From: Acidobacteriaceae bacterium
GTDB lineage: Bacteria > Acidobacteriota > Terriglobia > Terriglobales > Acidobacteriaceae
NCBI GenBank assembly: GCA_003151435.1
Contig: PLXP01000269.1
Coordinates: 1 to 39,936, forward strand
Reading direction: 5' to 3'
DNA length: 39,936 nt
Shown here piece after piece: positions 24,092 through 31,830 of the stretch; position 1 is the stretch's first letter; every line of letters starts with the position of its first letter. Both the position numbers and the translations under genes were made by a program. The notes under the pieces are model-generated. The model made no database searches. It was not told the origin of the DNA and was given only the letters and a program-made list of their open reading frames with translations.

Positions 24092-26452
24092 CTAGAAAGT
24101 GTAATGTGCCGAGAGCCGCACCGTCGTGGGTGCCCCCAGGTGAATGAAGGTGTCGCCGTAGCTGGCGCCCGTGTCCTTCCAATAGCGCTTGTCCGTAATG
24201 TTGTCGGCGTAAAGGCGCAGCGTTACGCGGCCCTGCTCGCCGCCCGGCGTATAGCGCGCGCCCAGGTTGAACAGGTTGAAGCCGGCAACGCTCACCGTAT
24301 CATCGCGTGTGGCATCCTTGCGGCCCGTGTAGCTCCATCCCGGCATCAGGTGCAGGCCGCGCGCGTGGGGCAGCGCCACATCCGCAAACAGCGTTGTGCG
24401 CAAGCGAGGAACATTGATCACCTGCTTGTTGTCAAACGCCGGCGTGCCGGTGTCGCTGGCCTGTGCGCGAATGGCGGCTGCCGAAGCCGTCAAGTGCAGC
24501 CAGTCCGCGGCCTTGCCTTCCGCGTTCAACTCGATGCCATCGTGGGTCTCGCGGCCTTGGGATACGAAGCTCTGATCGCCCGCGTCATCAATCACCTTTG
24601 GATAAAAGAACGGTGCGCGCATGTGAAACAGTGCTGTTGTCAAAAGAATGCGCTGCCCGGGCTCATACTTCGCTCCTACTTCGGCCTGGCGCGTATAGAA
24701 CGGCGACAAGTAGAATCCGCCCGCCCACCACGGCGCCTGCGGCCCCAGCGACAGCATCACGTTGTAGTTGGCATAGAGCGTCAGATTGCTGCCGGGGTCC
24801 AACGTGATCGCATATTGCGGCAGCCAAATGAGCTTGTTCGAGATGTTGAGCGCGCCCGTGCTGGTTGTGCCAGAGATGTTATGGTCGCGCTCTGAATCGA
24901 ACCTGCCCCCCGCCAGCAATTGAATGCGGCCGGGCAAATGAATGCGATCCTGCAGCACCGCGGCCGATTGATGATTATCTTCGTACAGCACGCGCGGTCC
25001 GGCCTTGTCTGGTGCGCCATTCACCAGCTCAATTGGGAAGGCTTGATTCGGCTGGTAGATATTTTCCGAACCCACGTAGTCATACACCGCCGTTGACGGC
25101 ATCTGTACGCTGCGCCGAAACAGCACGCCCCCGCCCGCGACATCGTGACCCACTGCGCCGGTCCTGATGTGCCCGGCTACCAGCGCCTCGGCCTGCGCGT
25201 TGATGCGCAACTCGCCGGGGTTGCGATAGTCGTAGATGTCGTATCCGCCGTCAGGCGCAAAGAAGTAGTCGGGCGCAGTGCCGCCCATATCGGTGCATGC
25301 AGCTTCATACGCGCACCCGTAGGCATAGACCACGTTGTCGTCAATCAGCGAATGGCTGAAGCTCGCCGCGCCAAAGGCGCGCCACGCGTGCGCCAAATCA
25401 TAGTCGAACCGTGCGCCCGTGTTGAATGTGTCAAAGGTGTTCGGCTTTGACCACGACTGTTTGCCCAGCATCGTTGACGGGTGAACCTCATCCAGAGAGG
25501 GAACTGTGGTCCCTCCAAGCAACTGGTAGCCCGATACCGAGCGCTCCACTTTGTGCTGGTATTCGAAATCGGTTTTAAGAATTGCCTTCGGGCTGATCTT
25601 CCAATCGGCCGCGCCTGCGCCCACCGCGCGCCAGCCGTTGGCGTCGTTCACATAGCTCTCGATCTTTTCTCCGGCAAGATTCACCCGCACGCCAACCTGC
25701 TTTTGCCCGCCGAAAAGTGACCCCAGATCGACCGCACCAAAGCTGCTTCCACGATGATCGGTGGCCAGGTCAAGCGCTTGCACCACTGCCGGACGCTTGG
25801 TCACGTAGTTGATCAGCCCGCCCGCCGAAGCCACTCCGCTCTCCACGCCGGCGATGCCTTTCAAAAACTCGACGCGTTCCTTGTTTTCGAGCGGCACATC
25901 CTGTTCGCCCGCAATCGTCATGCCGTTGATCTGCAAACCGGTGGCCAGATCGATCGGAAACCCGCGAATCTCAAAGTCGCCGTAGTAGCCCACCGGCGCA
26001 TAGTCCTCTCCGATGGAGGCGTCATTCTTCACCACGTCCGACAGCACCCGCGCACCTTGATCGCTCAGCAGGTCGCGTGTCACCACCGTGACTGAGATCG
26101 GCGTCTCCCGCAGCGGAGCGCCTTCCAGAGTGCCTGCCGTGACAGTCTCAGGAAGATAGTTATCCTTCGCCTCATCGTGGACGGTGACGGTCGTAACGAC
26201 ACGAGGGATCGACTGTGCAGGCGCGGCAGGATTGGAGGATGCAGGCAAGCTCGCCGGGCTGGCAGGGGGCGTCTGATCCTGCGCAAATGCGCCCGCGGTG
26301 AGACCCACGCAGCACAGCAGCATCCATCCCGCGATCAACCGGCCCCGGAACAGGCCGCCTCCAGCCGCCATTCGAGCGCGGCTCGCACGCCATGAGCGCC
26401 GCATGGGCGTCGAAGAAACAGATTGAATGGGGGAAACGGTCGCTGCGGGCAT
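24092..26452 (-). CDS. TonB-dependent outer-membrane receptor (thiamine-regulated)
   Basis: A 786-residue receptor for energised import across the outer membrane. A basic N-terminus and hydrophobic segment (RLIAGWMLLCCVGLTAGAFA, about 39-58) form the signal peptide, with AQD as likely cleavage point. The plug domain follows (ETPISVTVVTRDLLSDQGA, then DFEIRGFPIDLATGLQING, about 115-235), then a 22-strand barrel ending in Phe (VRLSAHYTF). By plug sequence it resembles siderophore receptors of the FhuA/FoxA group, but the TPP riboswitch immediately upstream and the kinase and PnuC genes downstream indicate thiamine or a derivative as cargo. GAGGAG lies a few bases upstream of the ATG inside a sequestering hairpin. 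Confidence 0.9.
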   Translation of the reverse strand: MPAATVSPIQSVSSTPMRRSWRASRARMAAGGGLFRGRLIAGWMLLCCVGLTAGAFAQDQTPPASPASLPASSNPAAPAQSIPRVVTTVTVHDEAKDNYLPETVTAGTLEGAPLRETPISVTVVTRDLLSDQGARVLSDVVKNDASIGEDYAPVGYYGDFEIRGFPIDLATGLQINGMTIAGEQDVPLENKERVEFLKGIAGVESGVASAGGLINYVTKRPAVVQALDLATDHRGSSFGAVDLGSLFGGQKQVGVRVNLAGEKIESYVNDANGWRAVGAGAADWKISPKAILKTDFEYQHKVERSVSGYQLLGGTTVPSLDEVHPSTMLGKQSWSKPNTFDTFNTGARFDYDLAHAWRAFGAASFSHSLIDDNVVYAYGCAYEAACTDMGGTAPDYFFAPDGGYDIYDYRNPGELRINAQAEALVAGHIRTGAVGHDVAGGGVLFRRSVQMPSTAVYDYVGSENIYQPNQAFPIELVNGAPDKAGPRVLYEDNHQSAAVLQDRIHLPGRIQLLAGGRFDSERDHNISGTTSTGALNISNKLIWLPQYAITLDPGSNLTLYANYNVMLSLGPQAPWWAGGFYLSPFYTRQAEVGAKYEPGQRILLTTALFHMRAPFFYPKVIDDAGDQSFVSQGRETHDGIELNAEGKAADWLHLTASAAAIRAQASDTGTPAFDNKQVINVPRLRTTLFADVALPHARGLHLMPGWSYTGRKDATRDDTVSVAGFNLFNLGARYTPGGEQGRVTLRLYADNITDKRYWKDTGASYGDTFIHLGAPTTVRLSAHYTF

Positions 26453-26453
26453 A

Positions 26454-26488
26454 GACTCCTCATTGTTTTCAACTGAAACAAGAGAGTC
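26454..26488 (-). promoter_or_regulatory. Ribosome-binding-site hairpin downstream of the TPP aptamer
   Basis: On the minus strand GACTCTC (26488-26482) can pair with GA(G)GAGTC (around 26461-26454), with a bulged G and a further TTG/CAA extension. This buries the GAGGAG ribosome-binding site of the receptor gene. It fits a translational expression platform for the riboswitch. Confidence 0.5.
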
Positions 26489-26518
26489 CGCTGTGTGATC
26501 CGTCTAGGAGCCACTTCG

Positions 26519-26596
26519 AAAACTTCCCACGCCGGTATTATCCGGATCGGGTTCGAGGGTATTTCTCAGCCCCGCCTATCGGAGCACCCCTGTTTC
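26519..26596 (-). promoter_or_regulatory. TPP riboswitch (THI element)
   Basis: Read on the minus strand, the conserved blocks occur in order: AGGGGTGC, then GGGGCTGAGAAATACCC, then GAACCCGATCCGGATAATAC and CGGCGTGGGAAGTT. These correspond to the pyrimidine-sensing (CUGAGA) and pyrophosphate-sensing (GAUCxGGAUAAUxCCxGCG) helices of the thiamine pyrophosphate aptamer. The closing P1 helix is AAAC/GTTT. It lies 66 bp upstream of the TonB receptor ATG. Binding of TPP should turn expression of the three-gene thiamine uptake operon off. Confidence 0.95.
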
Positions 26597-26614
26597 AATT
26601 ACATGATTGAAACA
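26591..26614. repeat. 9-bp inverted repeat overlapping the riboswitch 5' end
   Basis: TGTTTCAAT (26591-26599) and ATTGAAACA (26606-26614) form a perfect inverted repeat around TACATG. The left arm contains the 5' strand of riboswitch P1. It may be a regulator's operator or an RNA stem that competes with P1. Confidence 0.5.
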
Positions 26615-26681
26615 CTCCCGGCACAGTTTTTGCAAATCCGTGCCCAATCCGTGCCCGGAGCGTTTCATCCGGCAAAGACGC

Positions 26682-28538
26682 TTACTTCCCCGTTCCTTCC
26701 GTCAGCGTCACAATGCGATCCACGCCCGGCACGGTAAACTTCTCCACCTTGCCGCTGGGCCAATGCACCTCGATTGCATCCACGGTCGTCGCCTGGCCCA
26801 GGCCGAAGTGCGGCCGCAGGTCGTTGGTCGACAGGTAGCTGCCTCCGCTGATCACGTCCCCGCGCTGCTTCATGCCGTTGGCAGTCACGTACACCGCGGC
26901 GTCCACCGCGTCGCGCGGGCTCTTCACTCCGCCCACCAGCTTCAACTCCAGCCAATGATTTTTGTCCGGCGATACATTGCGTAGCAGCACCGGGGGTCCG
27001 TCCATCACGTTGATCACGGCGTCGAGCTTTCCGTCGTTGAACAGGTCGCCCACGGCCATTCCGCGCCCGGCAATCACCACCGCCAGCCCCGTGCCCTCCA
27101 CCGCCGGCACCGGTTCGAAACGCTTGCCCTCCATGTTGTGGAAGAGCATCGGCCGCTGCTTCCAACTCGTTCCCCACGCGTACTTGTCCGCCTCGGGATA
27201 CACGTGCCCGTCCGACATCAGCAGGTCTTTCCAGCCGTCGTTGTCGTAGTCCATAAAGGCGTCGCCCCAGCTCAGGAACGGCACCGAAATCTCCGCGATT
27301 CCCAGCTGATAGCTGATGTCCGTCAGGTTCGCATCGCCCTCGTTGCGGTACAGCGGCTTGTAGTCGTCAGAGAATGTGGTGTCGAAAATGTCCAACATGC
27401 CGTTGTTCTGGTAGTCGCCTACCGCGATGCCCATCGACGCCGTCTCGCGGCCCGCCTCGTTCAGCGCGAAGCCCGATGCGTAGCTCACATCCTCAAACGT
27501 GCCATCGCCTTTGTTCAGGTACAGATAGTTGGGCGTCGAATCGTTGCCCACCAGCAGGTCGGGCTTGCCGTCGTTGTTGATATCCGCGAACACAGCGCCC
27601 AGTCCGTAGTAGCCGGGCTTATCGGCCACACCGGCCTTCTCGCTCACGTCGGTAAACGTCCCGTCGCCGTTGTTGTGGAACAGATGATCCGGTTCGCCCT
27701 TCAGCCCTCTCGGCCCGCAACTCACCTGCTCACCGCGAAAGGTGCAGAATGCATTGGGCACGCCGTTCTCTCCGGCGATGGGCAGGTTATTCCTGTCATA
27801 GTGCAGGTAGCCCGCGACAAACAGATCCAGACGACCATCGCCGTCGTAGTCGCCCCACGTGGCGCCGCTTGACCAGTTGCCAAGCGTCACGCCGGCCTTC
27901 TCGCCCATGTCGTTAAAGGTGCCGTCGTGGTTGTTGTGGTACAGACGATTCTTGCCCCAGTTCGACACAAAGATATCCGGCCAGCCGTCGTTGTCATAGT
28001 CGGCCACAGCCACGCCAAAGCCCCAGCGGTCGTTGGTCACGCCGGCCTTGGCCGCCACGTCGGTAAACGTGCCGTCGTGGTTGTTGTGGAACAGCGCGGC
28101 ATGTGGCGGCGTCTCCTTGCCGTCCAGCGCGTTGAAGGTCGAGCCGTTCACAATGTAAATGTCGAGCCAGCCATCGTTGTCATAGTCGATAAGCCCCACG
28201 CCCGAGCCCTTGGTCTCGACGATGTAGCCCTTCGCCGGCGTGCCCATCTTGTGGGTCCACCGCGTCAGCCCGGCCTTCTCTGAGACGTCCTCAAAGATCA
28301 CGGGCCCCGTCTTCACAAAGCCGCCCGCCGTGATGGGCCGGTGCTGCACATCCAGTTGCATCGCGTGGAGAGGGCTCACTTCCGGGCCGCTCTTCGCCGC
28401 CTGTGCGCCCTCGCTGCTCTGGATGGTCTGCTGGCCTGGGGGAAGAGCGCCGGGGACGGCGGCCTGGGCGGAAAGCAGTGCGGGAATTCCTGCCGCCAGC
28501 AGTCCCCAGACGGTCATGGTACGGATCGCCTCAAACAT
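26682..28538 (-). CDS. Secreted FG-GAP/ASPIC-UnbV (CRTAC1-type) protein
   Basis: A 618-residue exported protein: signal peptide (TVWGLLAAGIPALLSAQA, cleavage after AQA), then a linker, then about seven beta-propeller repeats rich in calcium-type D-x-D-x-D-G motifs (for example DYDNDGWLDIYIVNGS and DYDGDGRLDLFVAGY), separated by LYHNNHDGTF-like segments. The C-terminal 75 or so residues form an ASPIC/UnbV domain (SGGSYLSTNDLRPHFGLGQ, then WPSGKVEKF). This CRTAC1-like architecture is abundant in acidobacteria and planctomycetes. Its biochemical role is undefined; calcium-dependent extracellular binding is plausible. It stands alone on the minus strand between the riboswitch region and a lipoprotein gene. 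Confidence 0.9.
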   Translation of the reverse strand: MFEAIRTMTVWGLLAAGIPALLSAQAAVPGALPPGQQTIQSSEGAQAAKSGPEVSPLHAMQLDVQHRPITAGGFVKTGPVIFEDVSEKAGLTRWTHKMGTPAKGYIVETKGSGVGLIDYDNDGWLDIYIVNGSTFNALDGKETPPHAALFHNNHDGTFTDVAAKAGVTNDRWGFGVAVADYDNDGWPDIFVSNWGKNRLYHNNHDGTFNDMGEKAGVTLGNWSSGATWGDYDGDGRLDLFVAGYLHYDRNNLPIAGENGVPNAFCTFRGEQVSCGPRGLKGEPDHLFHNNGDGTFTDVSEKAGVADKPGYYGLGAVFADINNDGKPDLLVGNDSTPNYLYLNKGDGTFEDVSYASGFALNEAGRETASMGIAVGDYQNNGMLDIFDTTFSDDYKPLYRNEGDANLTDISYQLGIAEISVPFLSWGDAFMDYDNDGWKDLLMSDGHVYPEADKYAWGTSWKQRPMLFHNMEGKRFEPVPAVEGTGLAVVIAGRGMAVGDLFNDGKLDAVINVMDGPPVLLRNVSPDKNHWLELKLVGGVKSPRDAVDAAVYVTANGMKQRGDVISGGSYLSTNDLRPHFGLGQATTVDAIEVHWPSGKVEKFTVPGVDRIVTLTEGTGK

Positions 28539-28598
28539 AGGCTGCCAGTATACGGGGCCGGATGTAGCGGAGTCTCGACCGAAAGTTGGAGAGAGAGC

Positions 28599-29207
28599 CT
28601 ACATCTGCGGAGTACCCGGCTGCACGCTCTGCACCATCCACCCGTCGTTGCTCTTCGCCAGTTTGGCCGTTGCCGTCTGCTGCCCCGAACTCTCTGAGGC
28701 AAGCTTCGGAAACGCCGTCTTCATCTCGGTGGAATCAGCCCAGCCCGGCAAACTGCCCGCCGCATAGTGATAGGTCACGTTGTACTGGGTTGCGTTGTCG
28801 TCGGCCGGCGTATAGCTGTCGATCGCGGTCACCTCGGCGTGCCCGTAGCAGAAATTGCCATACCCCGGCTGCGTCTGGTCGGCCGTCCACGCTGTACGCC
28901 CCTTGTCCGACAGGTCATAGTCGTTCACCTGCTTTGACCCGATCAGGAACCGCTTCTTCTCCGCCGACTTGCGCGTCAACAGGCCCGCATCGGTCAACGC
29001 ATCATAGCCCTTTGTCTGCTCGTCATTCGACGTATCCGCCTGCGCCGGAAACTTGATGGGCGCAGTCCACAAACACTCCTGGCGGGCGCTGTAATAGCTG
29101 TTCAGTGCGGATTTGAACGCGCCCTTGTCGACAGTGTTCTTCTTGCATCCCACGCCGAAGACCACCGTCGCTGCCATCACCATTGCCACAATCCTGATTA
29201 TGCGCAT
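28599..29207 (-). CDS. Lipoprotein of unknown function
   Basis: Start ATG 29207 is preferred because AGGAGA lies about 10 nt upstream and the product then begins with a lipoprotein signal MRIIRIVAMVMAATVVFGVG followed by CKK. The 202-aa mature part has a LNSYYSARQECLW segment, a winged-helix-like central region (TKGYDALTDAGLL), KQVNDYDLSDKGRTAW, FCYGHAEVTAID, and a C-terminal beta-sheet (TYHYAAGSLP..., KLAKSNDGWMVQS). I do not recognise a named family. The alternation of helix and beta resembles small lipoproteins of acidobacteria. It may bind a small ligand, but nothing shows this. Confidence 0.75.
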   Translation of the reverse strand: MRIIRIVAMVMAATVVFGVGCKKNTVDKGAFKSALNSYYSARQECLWTAPIKFPAQADTSNDEQTKGYDALTDAGLLTRKSAEKKRFLIGSKQVNDYDLSDKGRTAWTADQTQPGYGNFCYGHAEVTAIDSYTPADDNATQYNVTYHYAAGSLPGWADSTEMKTAFPKLASESSGQQTATAKLAKSNDGWMVQSVQPGTPQM

Positions 29208-29346
29208 CCCGTTCTTCTCCTGAACCCTTGGATGCAAAGCCGGATCGCCTCGCAAAACGGATCTTTCCCCCGAAGCTGCACCGGCCTGCGTCAGCCAAAT
29301 CGTCCCCTGAACTTCAAAAAGATGATCTGCCGAGAAGGCCTCGTTT

Positions 29347-29814
29347 TCATTCGCGGAGCAGAGGGATTGGGTCGGAACTGCGGGATTTCCCACTCTGCGC
29401 GGCCAGATCGGCGATAAAAGCCTCATCCAAAACGTCCAGCATGGCTTTCTGTGCCTTCGCCCACACCGGGTGTGCCGGACACCATGCCTTCCTTGCGCAA
29501 CTTCTTCCCGCAACCAGGCAAACGTTCAAGATCACCGGTCCGTCAATGGCCTCAATCACTTCGCGCATCGAGGCCTGGCGGCCGCGCAGTGAAATCTCAA
29601 AACCGCCCGTTTGCCCTCGCCGCGAAGAAATCAGCCTGGCGCGCGTCAGGGCCTGCAGCACTTTCGAAAGGAAGCTCTCCGGCGCGCCCGTGGCCTCGGC
29701 CAGCGACAGCAGCGACACGCGCCCGTCGCGCGGCAACGCGGCTAAATAGACCATCACGCGCACGCCATAATCGGCCGCCCGCGTCAGTTGCATCGACGAA
29801 TTGCATCTCTCCAT
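29347..29814 (-). CDS. Rrf2-family transcriptional regulator with probable Fe-S cluster
   Basis: A 155-residue winged-helix regulator with the Rrf2 opening LTRAADYGVRVMVYLA and recognition-helix region (SLAEATGAPESFLSKVLQAL). The RRGQTGGFEISL wing matches IscR/NsrR-type proteins. Three cysteines (Cys99, Cys106, Cys112: C-x6-C-x5-C) are placed as in Fe-S cluster-binding members, suggesting a sensor of iron-sulphur status, NO or redox. Start ATG 29814 has GAGG 6 nt upstream; a later ATG at 29793 gives a product beginning MQLTRAADYG. It is divergent to the Rieske/cytochrome b operon 338 bp away, so it is a good candidate for regulating that operon. Confidence 0.88.
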   Translation of the reverse strand: MERCNSSMQLTRAADYGVRVMVYLAALPRDGRVSLLSLAEATGAPESFLSKVLQALTRARLISSRRGQTGGFEISLRGRQASMREVIEAIDGPVILNVCLVAGRSCARKAWCPAHPVWAKAQKAMLDVLDEAFIADLAAQSGKSRSSDPIPLLRE

Positions 29815-29973
29815 GGCTGGCCTCGTCGAGATCGTACCTGCCCCGGAACGCCCTGACCCGATACGCCCGGGTCGCGATCGTTGGGTGAACAAAAAAGAGT
29901 CTAGCCGAGAGTGTCACAGCAGAACGTGCTCGTCATCACATACCACGGTTTCCCTCCAGCGATAACTTAATCC

Positions 29974-29984
29974 TTCAAATTGAA
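29974..29984. promoter_or_regulatory. Candidate operator between rrf2 gene and cytochrome operon
   Basis: TTCAAATTGAA is a perfect dyad (5-bp arms around one A) in the divergent intergenic region, immediately before a GGAGAG run. AT-rich inverted repeats of this kind are typical of Rrf2-type sites, but no match to a known site was computed. Confidence 0.3.
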
Positions 29985-30039
29985 ATTGGAGAGAAACAGT
30001 CCAAAATGTTTCGCACGTCTTCGGCCTCCCCTCCACACC

Positions 30040-30075
30040 GCCCGCGCCACCCTGCCAAAACCGGGTGGCGCGGGC
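30040..30075. promoter_or_regulatory. Very stable 13-bp hairpin in the cytochrome operon leader
   Basis: GCCCGCGCCACCC (30040-30052) and GGGTGGCGCGGGC (30063-30075) are perfect inverted complements with a 10-nt loop (TGCCAAAACC). It lies about 75 bp upstream of the first cytochrome-operon gene and has no T-tract on either strand, so it is not a classic terminator. It could be a 5' UTR stability or regulatory structure, a processing site, or a REP-like element. Confidence 0.6.
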
Positions 30076-30151
30076 CCTCTCAAGTCCCTCGCGAAGCCTG
30101 TCTTTGCCCATCGTTTCCACCTGGAGAGTGAAAGGAAATCTCTAGAGCGCC

Positions 30152-31267
30152 ATGCAATTATTTCCCGCCGTCGATCCCATTCCCTTGCCGGCCCCGATAT
30201 GGCTCTTCAAGCTGCTGCATATCGTCACGCTGGCCTTGCACTTTGTCGCTGTGGAGATGTTGCTGGGCGGCCTGCTGCTGGCGGTCCTTCTCAGCCTCTT
30301 CCGCGGTTCACCCGCCTCGCTCGTCGCTGCGCGGGCCATGGCGCGCCGTCTCACGGTGGTCATGACCTACGTCATCAACCTGGCCGTGCCGCCGCTCCTG
30401 TTTGCCCAGGTGCTCTATGGCCGCGCTCTCTACACCAGCAGCGTCCTTATCGGGCTTTACTGGATCTCCATCATCGGCATTCTCACCCTGACCTACTGGC
30501 TGCTTTACCAGTTCAGCGGGCGGCTTGAGAAAGGCAAATCGGCCTGGTGGCTGGGCCTCGGCGCGTGGGTGCTGGCGGGTTTCATCGCGCGCCTGCTCTC
30601 CACCAACATGACGCTGATGCTGCGTCCCGAGGCGTGGCAGCAGATGTACTCCGCCTCAGCCGCCGGCGCCTACCTGCCTGCGGGCGATCCCACCCTCACC
30701 CCGCGCTGGCTGCTGATGCTGGCCGGCGGTTTGTTCATTGGCGGCCTCTGGATGGTCTATCTCGCGGGCCGCAGCACGTTTACCGCCGAAGAAAAGCGAT
30801 TCGTGGCCGGGCTAGGTGGCAAGGTCGCCGCTCTCTTCGGCGTGGTTTATCTCGCTGCCGGCTTGTGGGCGGCGAGCGTTCAGCCCGCAGCGGTCAAGAC
30901 CGGTCTCGTCCATGACTCCCTCTATCGCTTTGCAGGCTATGCCGGTTATCTGTGGCTCGCCCTGGTCGTCGTGGCCGTTCTGGTGGGGTGCATCGCCGGA
31001 TTCGCAAAAGTCTCCGCAAACTGGCTGGCGTGGACAGGCGCCCTCGTGGCTCTCCTCACTGAAATTGCCTTCACCGTCTATCGCGACGGTGTACGCGACC
31101 TCACCCTGCTGAGCAAGGGCTTCAATGTGTGGGATCGAGTCGTGGTCACCAACTGGGGCGTCGTCGGCATTTTCCTGGTGCTGTTCGTTGCCGGCCTCGG
31201 CGTCGTTGGCTGGCTCGTCTCTGTCGTAGCCCGCGCGCAAAAGCCCATGGAAGGAGCGGCGTTATGA
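30152..31267 (+). CDS. Multi-spanning membrane protein, possible bd-superfamily-like subunit
   Basis: A 371-residue protein with eight or nine transmembrane helices and little soluble sequence. Helix 1 (WLFKLLHIVTLALHFVAVEML) carries two His in positions suited to haem or quinone ligation, followed by LGGLLLAVLL, and further helices include VINLAVPPLLFAQVLYG. The order and size resemble the bd-type (CydA-like) fold seen in the fourth gene of the operon, but the match is weak and no CydA Q-loop is apparent. It opens the operon and overlaps the Rieske gene by ATGA (31264-31267), so a structural role in the Rieske/cytochrome b complex is likely. Quinone-binding or anchoring remains a guess. Confidence 0.65.
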   Translation: MQLFPAVDPIPLPAPIWLFKLLHIVTLALHFVAVEMLLGGLLLAVLLSLFRGSPASLVAARAMARRLTVVMTYVINLAVPPLLFAQVLYGRALYTSSVLIGLYWISIIGILTLTYWLLYQFSGRLEKGKSAWWLGLGAWVLAGFIARLLSTNMTLMLRPEAWQQMYSASAAGAYLPAGDPTLTPRWLLMLAGGLFIGGLWMVYLAGRSTFTAEEKRFVAGLGGKVAALFGVVYLAAGLWAASVQPAAVKTGLVHDSLYRFAGYAGYLWLALVVVAVLVGCIAGFAKVSANWLAWTGALVALLTEIAFTVYRDGVRDLTLLSKGFNVWDRVVVTNWGVVGIFLVLFVAGLGVVGWLVSVVARAQKPMEGAAL

Positions 31268-31761
31268 GCACTCACATCGTTCTCGAAGAGCCAAAGCCGC
31301 AACCCGTGCCTGAGTCGTCCGGCGAAGCCACCACCCGCCGCGCCTTTCTCGCAGCGGCTGGAGCAGCGGGCCTGTGCTACACCGCGGCCCTGGGCTATCC
31401 CATCTACCGCTACCTGGCCTCGCCCATGGAGATGGCATCCAACGCCACCGCCATCACCGAGGTCACCCTCAAAGACGCGCAAAAGCTGCCAACCGGTTCC
31501 GTGCTGATGTTCAAGTTCGGCACCGCTCCCGCCATGCTCATTCATCACGCGGATGGCAAATGGGTGGCCCTCACCGCTGTCTGCACTCACCTCGGCTGCA
31601 CGGTGCAATACGAGCCCCAGGCCGACCGCATCCACTGCGCCTGCCACGGCGGTGTCTACAACCCGTATACTGGCGCCAATGTCAGCGGGCCTCCGCCCAA
31701 GCCGCTCAAGCTTTTCAAAGTGGCCGTCAACGACACCGGCGTGGATGTCTCACGCGCCTGA
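31264..31761 (+). CDS. Rieske 2Fe-2S protein (quinol oxidoreductase subunit)
   Basis: A 165-residue Rieske protein. An N-terminal twin-arginine motif (TTRRAFLAAAG) precedes the single membrane helix, as in bc-complex Rieske proteins exported by Tat and kept as anchored subunits. The [2Fe-2S] ligands are Cys107 and His109 (CTHLGC) and Cys125 and His128 (CACHGG), with Cys112 and Cys127 placed for the stabilising disulfide. It would take electrons from quinol at the positive side. Start ATG 31264 overlaps the previous stop and has GGAAGGAG upstream. The protein is short at the C-terminus, like b6f-type Rieske proteins. Its stop codon lies inside the first unit of a heptamer repeat. Confidence 0.94.
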   Translation: MSTHIVLEEPKPQPVPESSGEATTRRAFLAAAGAAGLCYTAALGYPIYRYLASPMEMASNATAITEVTLKDAQKLPTGSVLMFKFGTAPAMLIHHADGKWVALTAVCTHLGCTVQYEPQADRIHCACHGGVYNPYTGANVSGPPPKPLKLFKVAVNDTGVDVSRA

Positions 31762-31815
31762 TCACTGATCACTGTCCACTGACCACTGATCACTGATCAC
31801 TGACCACTGATCACT
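31760..31815 (+). repeat. Eight tandem 7-bp repeats (GATCACT/GACCACT)
   Basis: Eight consecutive heptamers occur between the Rieske and cytochrome b genes: GATCACT x2, GTCCACT, GACCACT, GATCACT x2, GACCACT, GATCACT. They occupy nearly all of the 69-bp gap and precede a TAAGGATT ribosome-binding region. The number of units could vary by slippage. Confidence 0.95.
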
Positions 31816-31830
31816 GTTAAGGATTGCCGC

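Noticed and set aside
24127..24141. Further copy of the GTGGGTGCCCC repeat
   Set aside because: It lies inside the receptor reading frame (encoding the LGAPTT region), has no hairpin and is likely coincidence.
31760..31815. CRISPR-like array
   Set aside because: Units are 7 bp in direct tandem without spacers, so it is a short tandem repeat.
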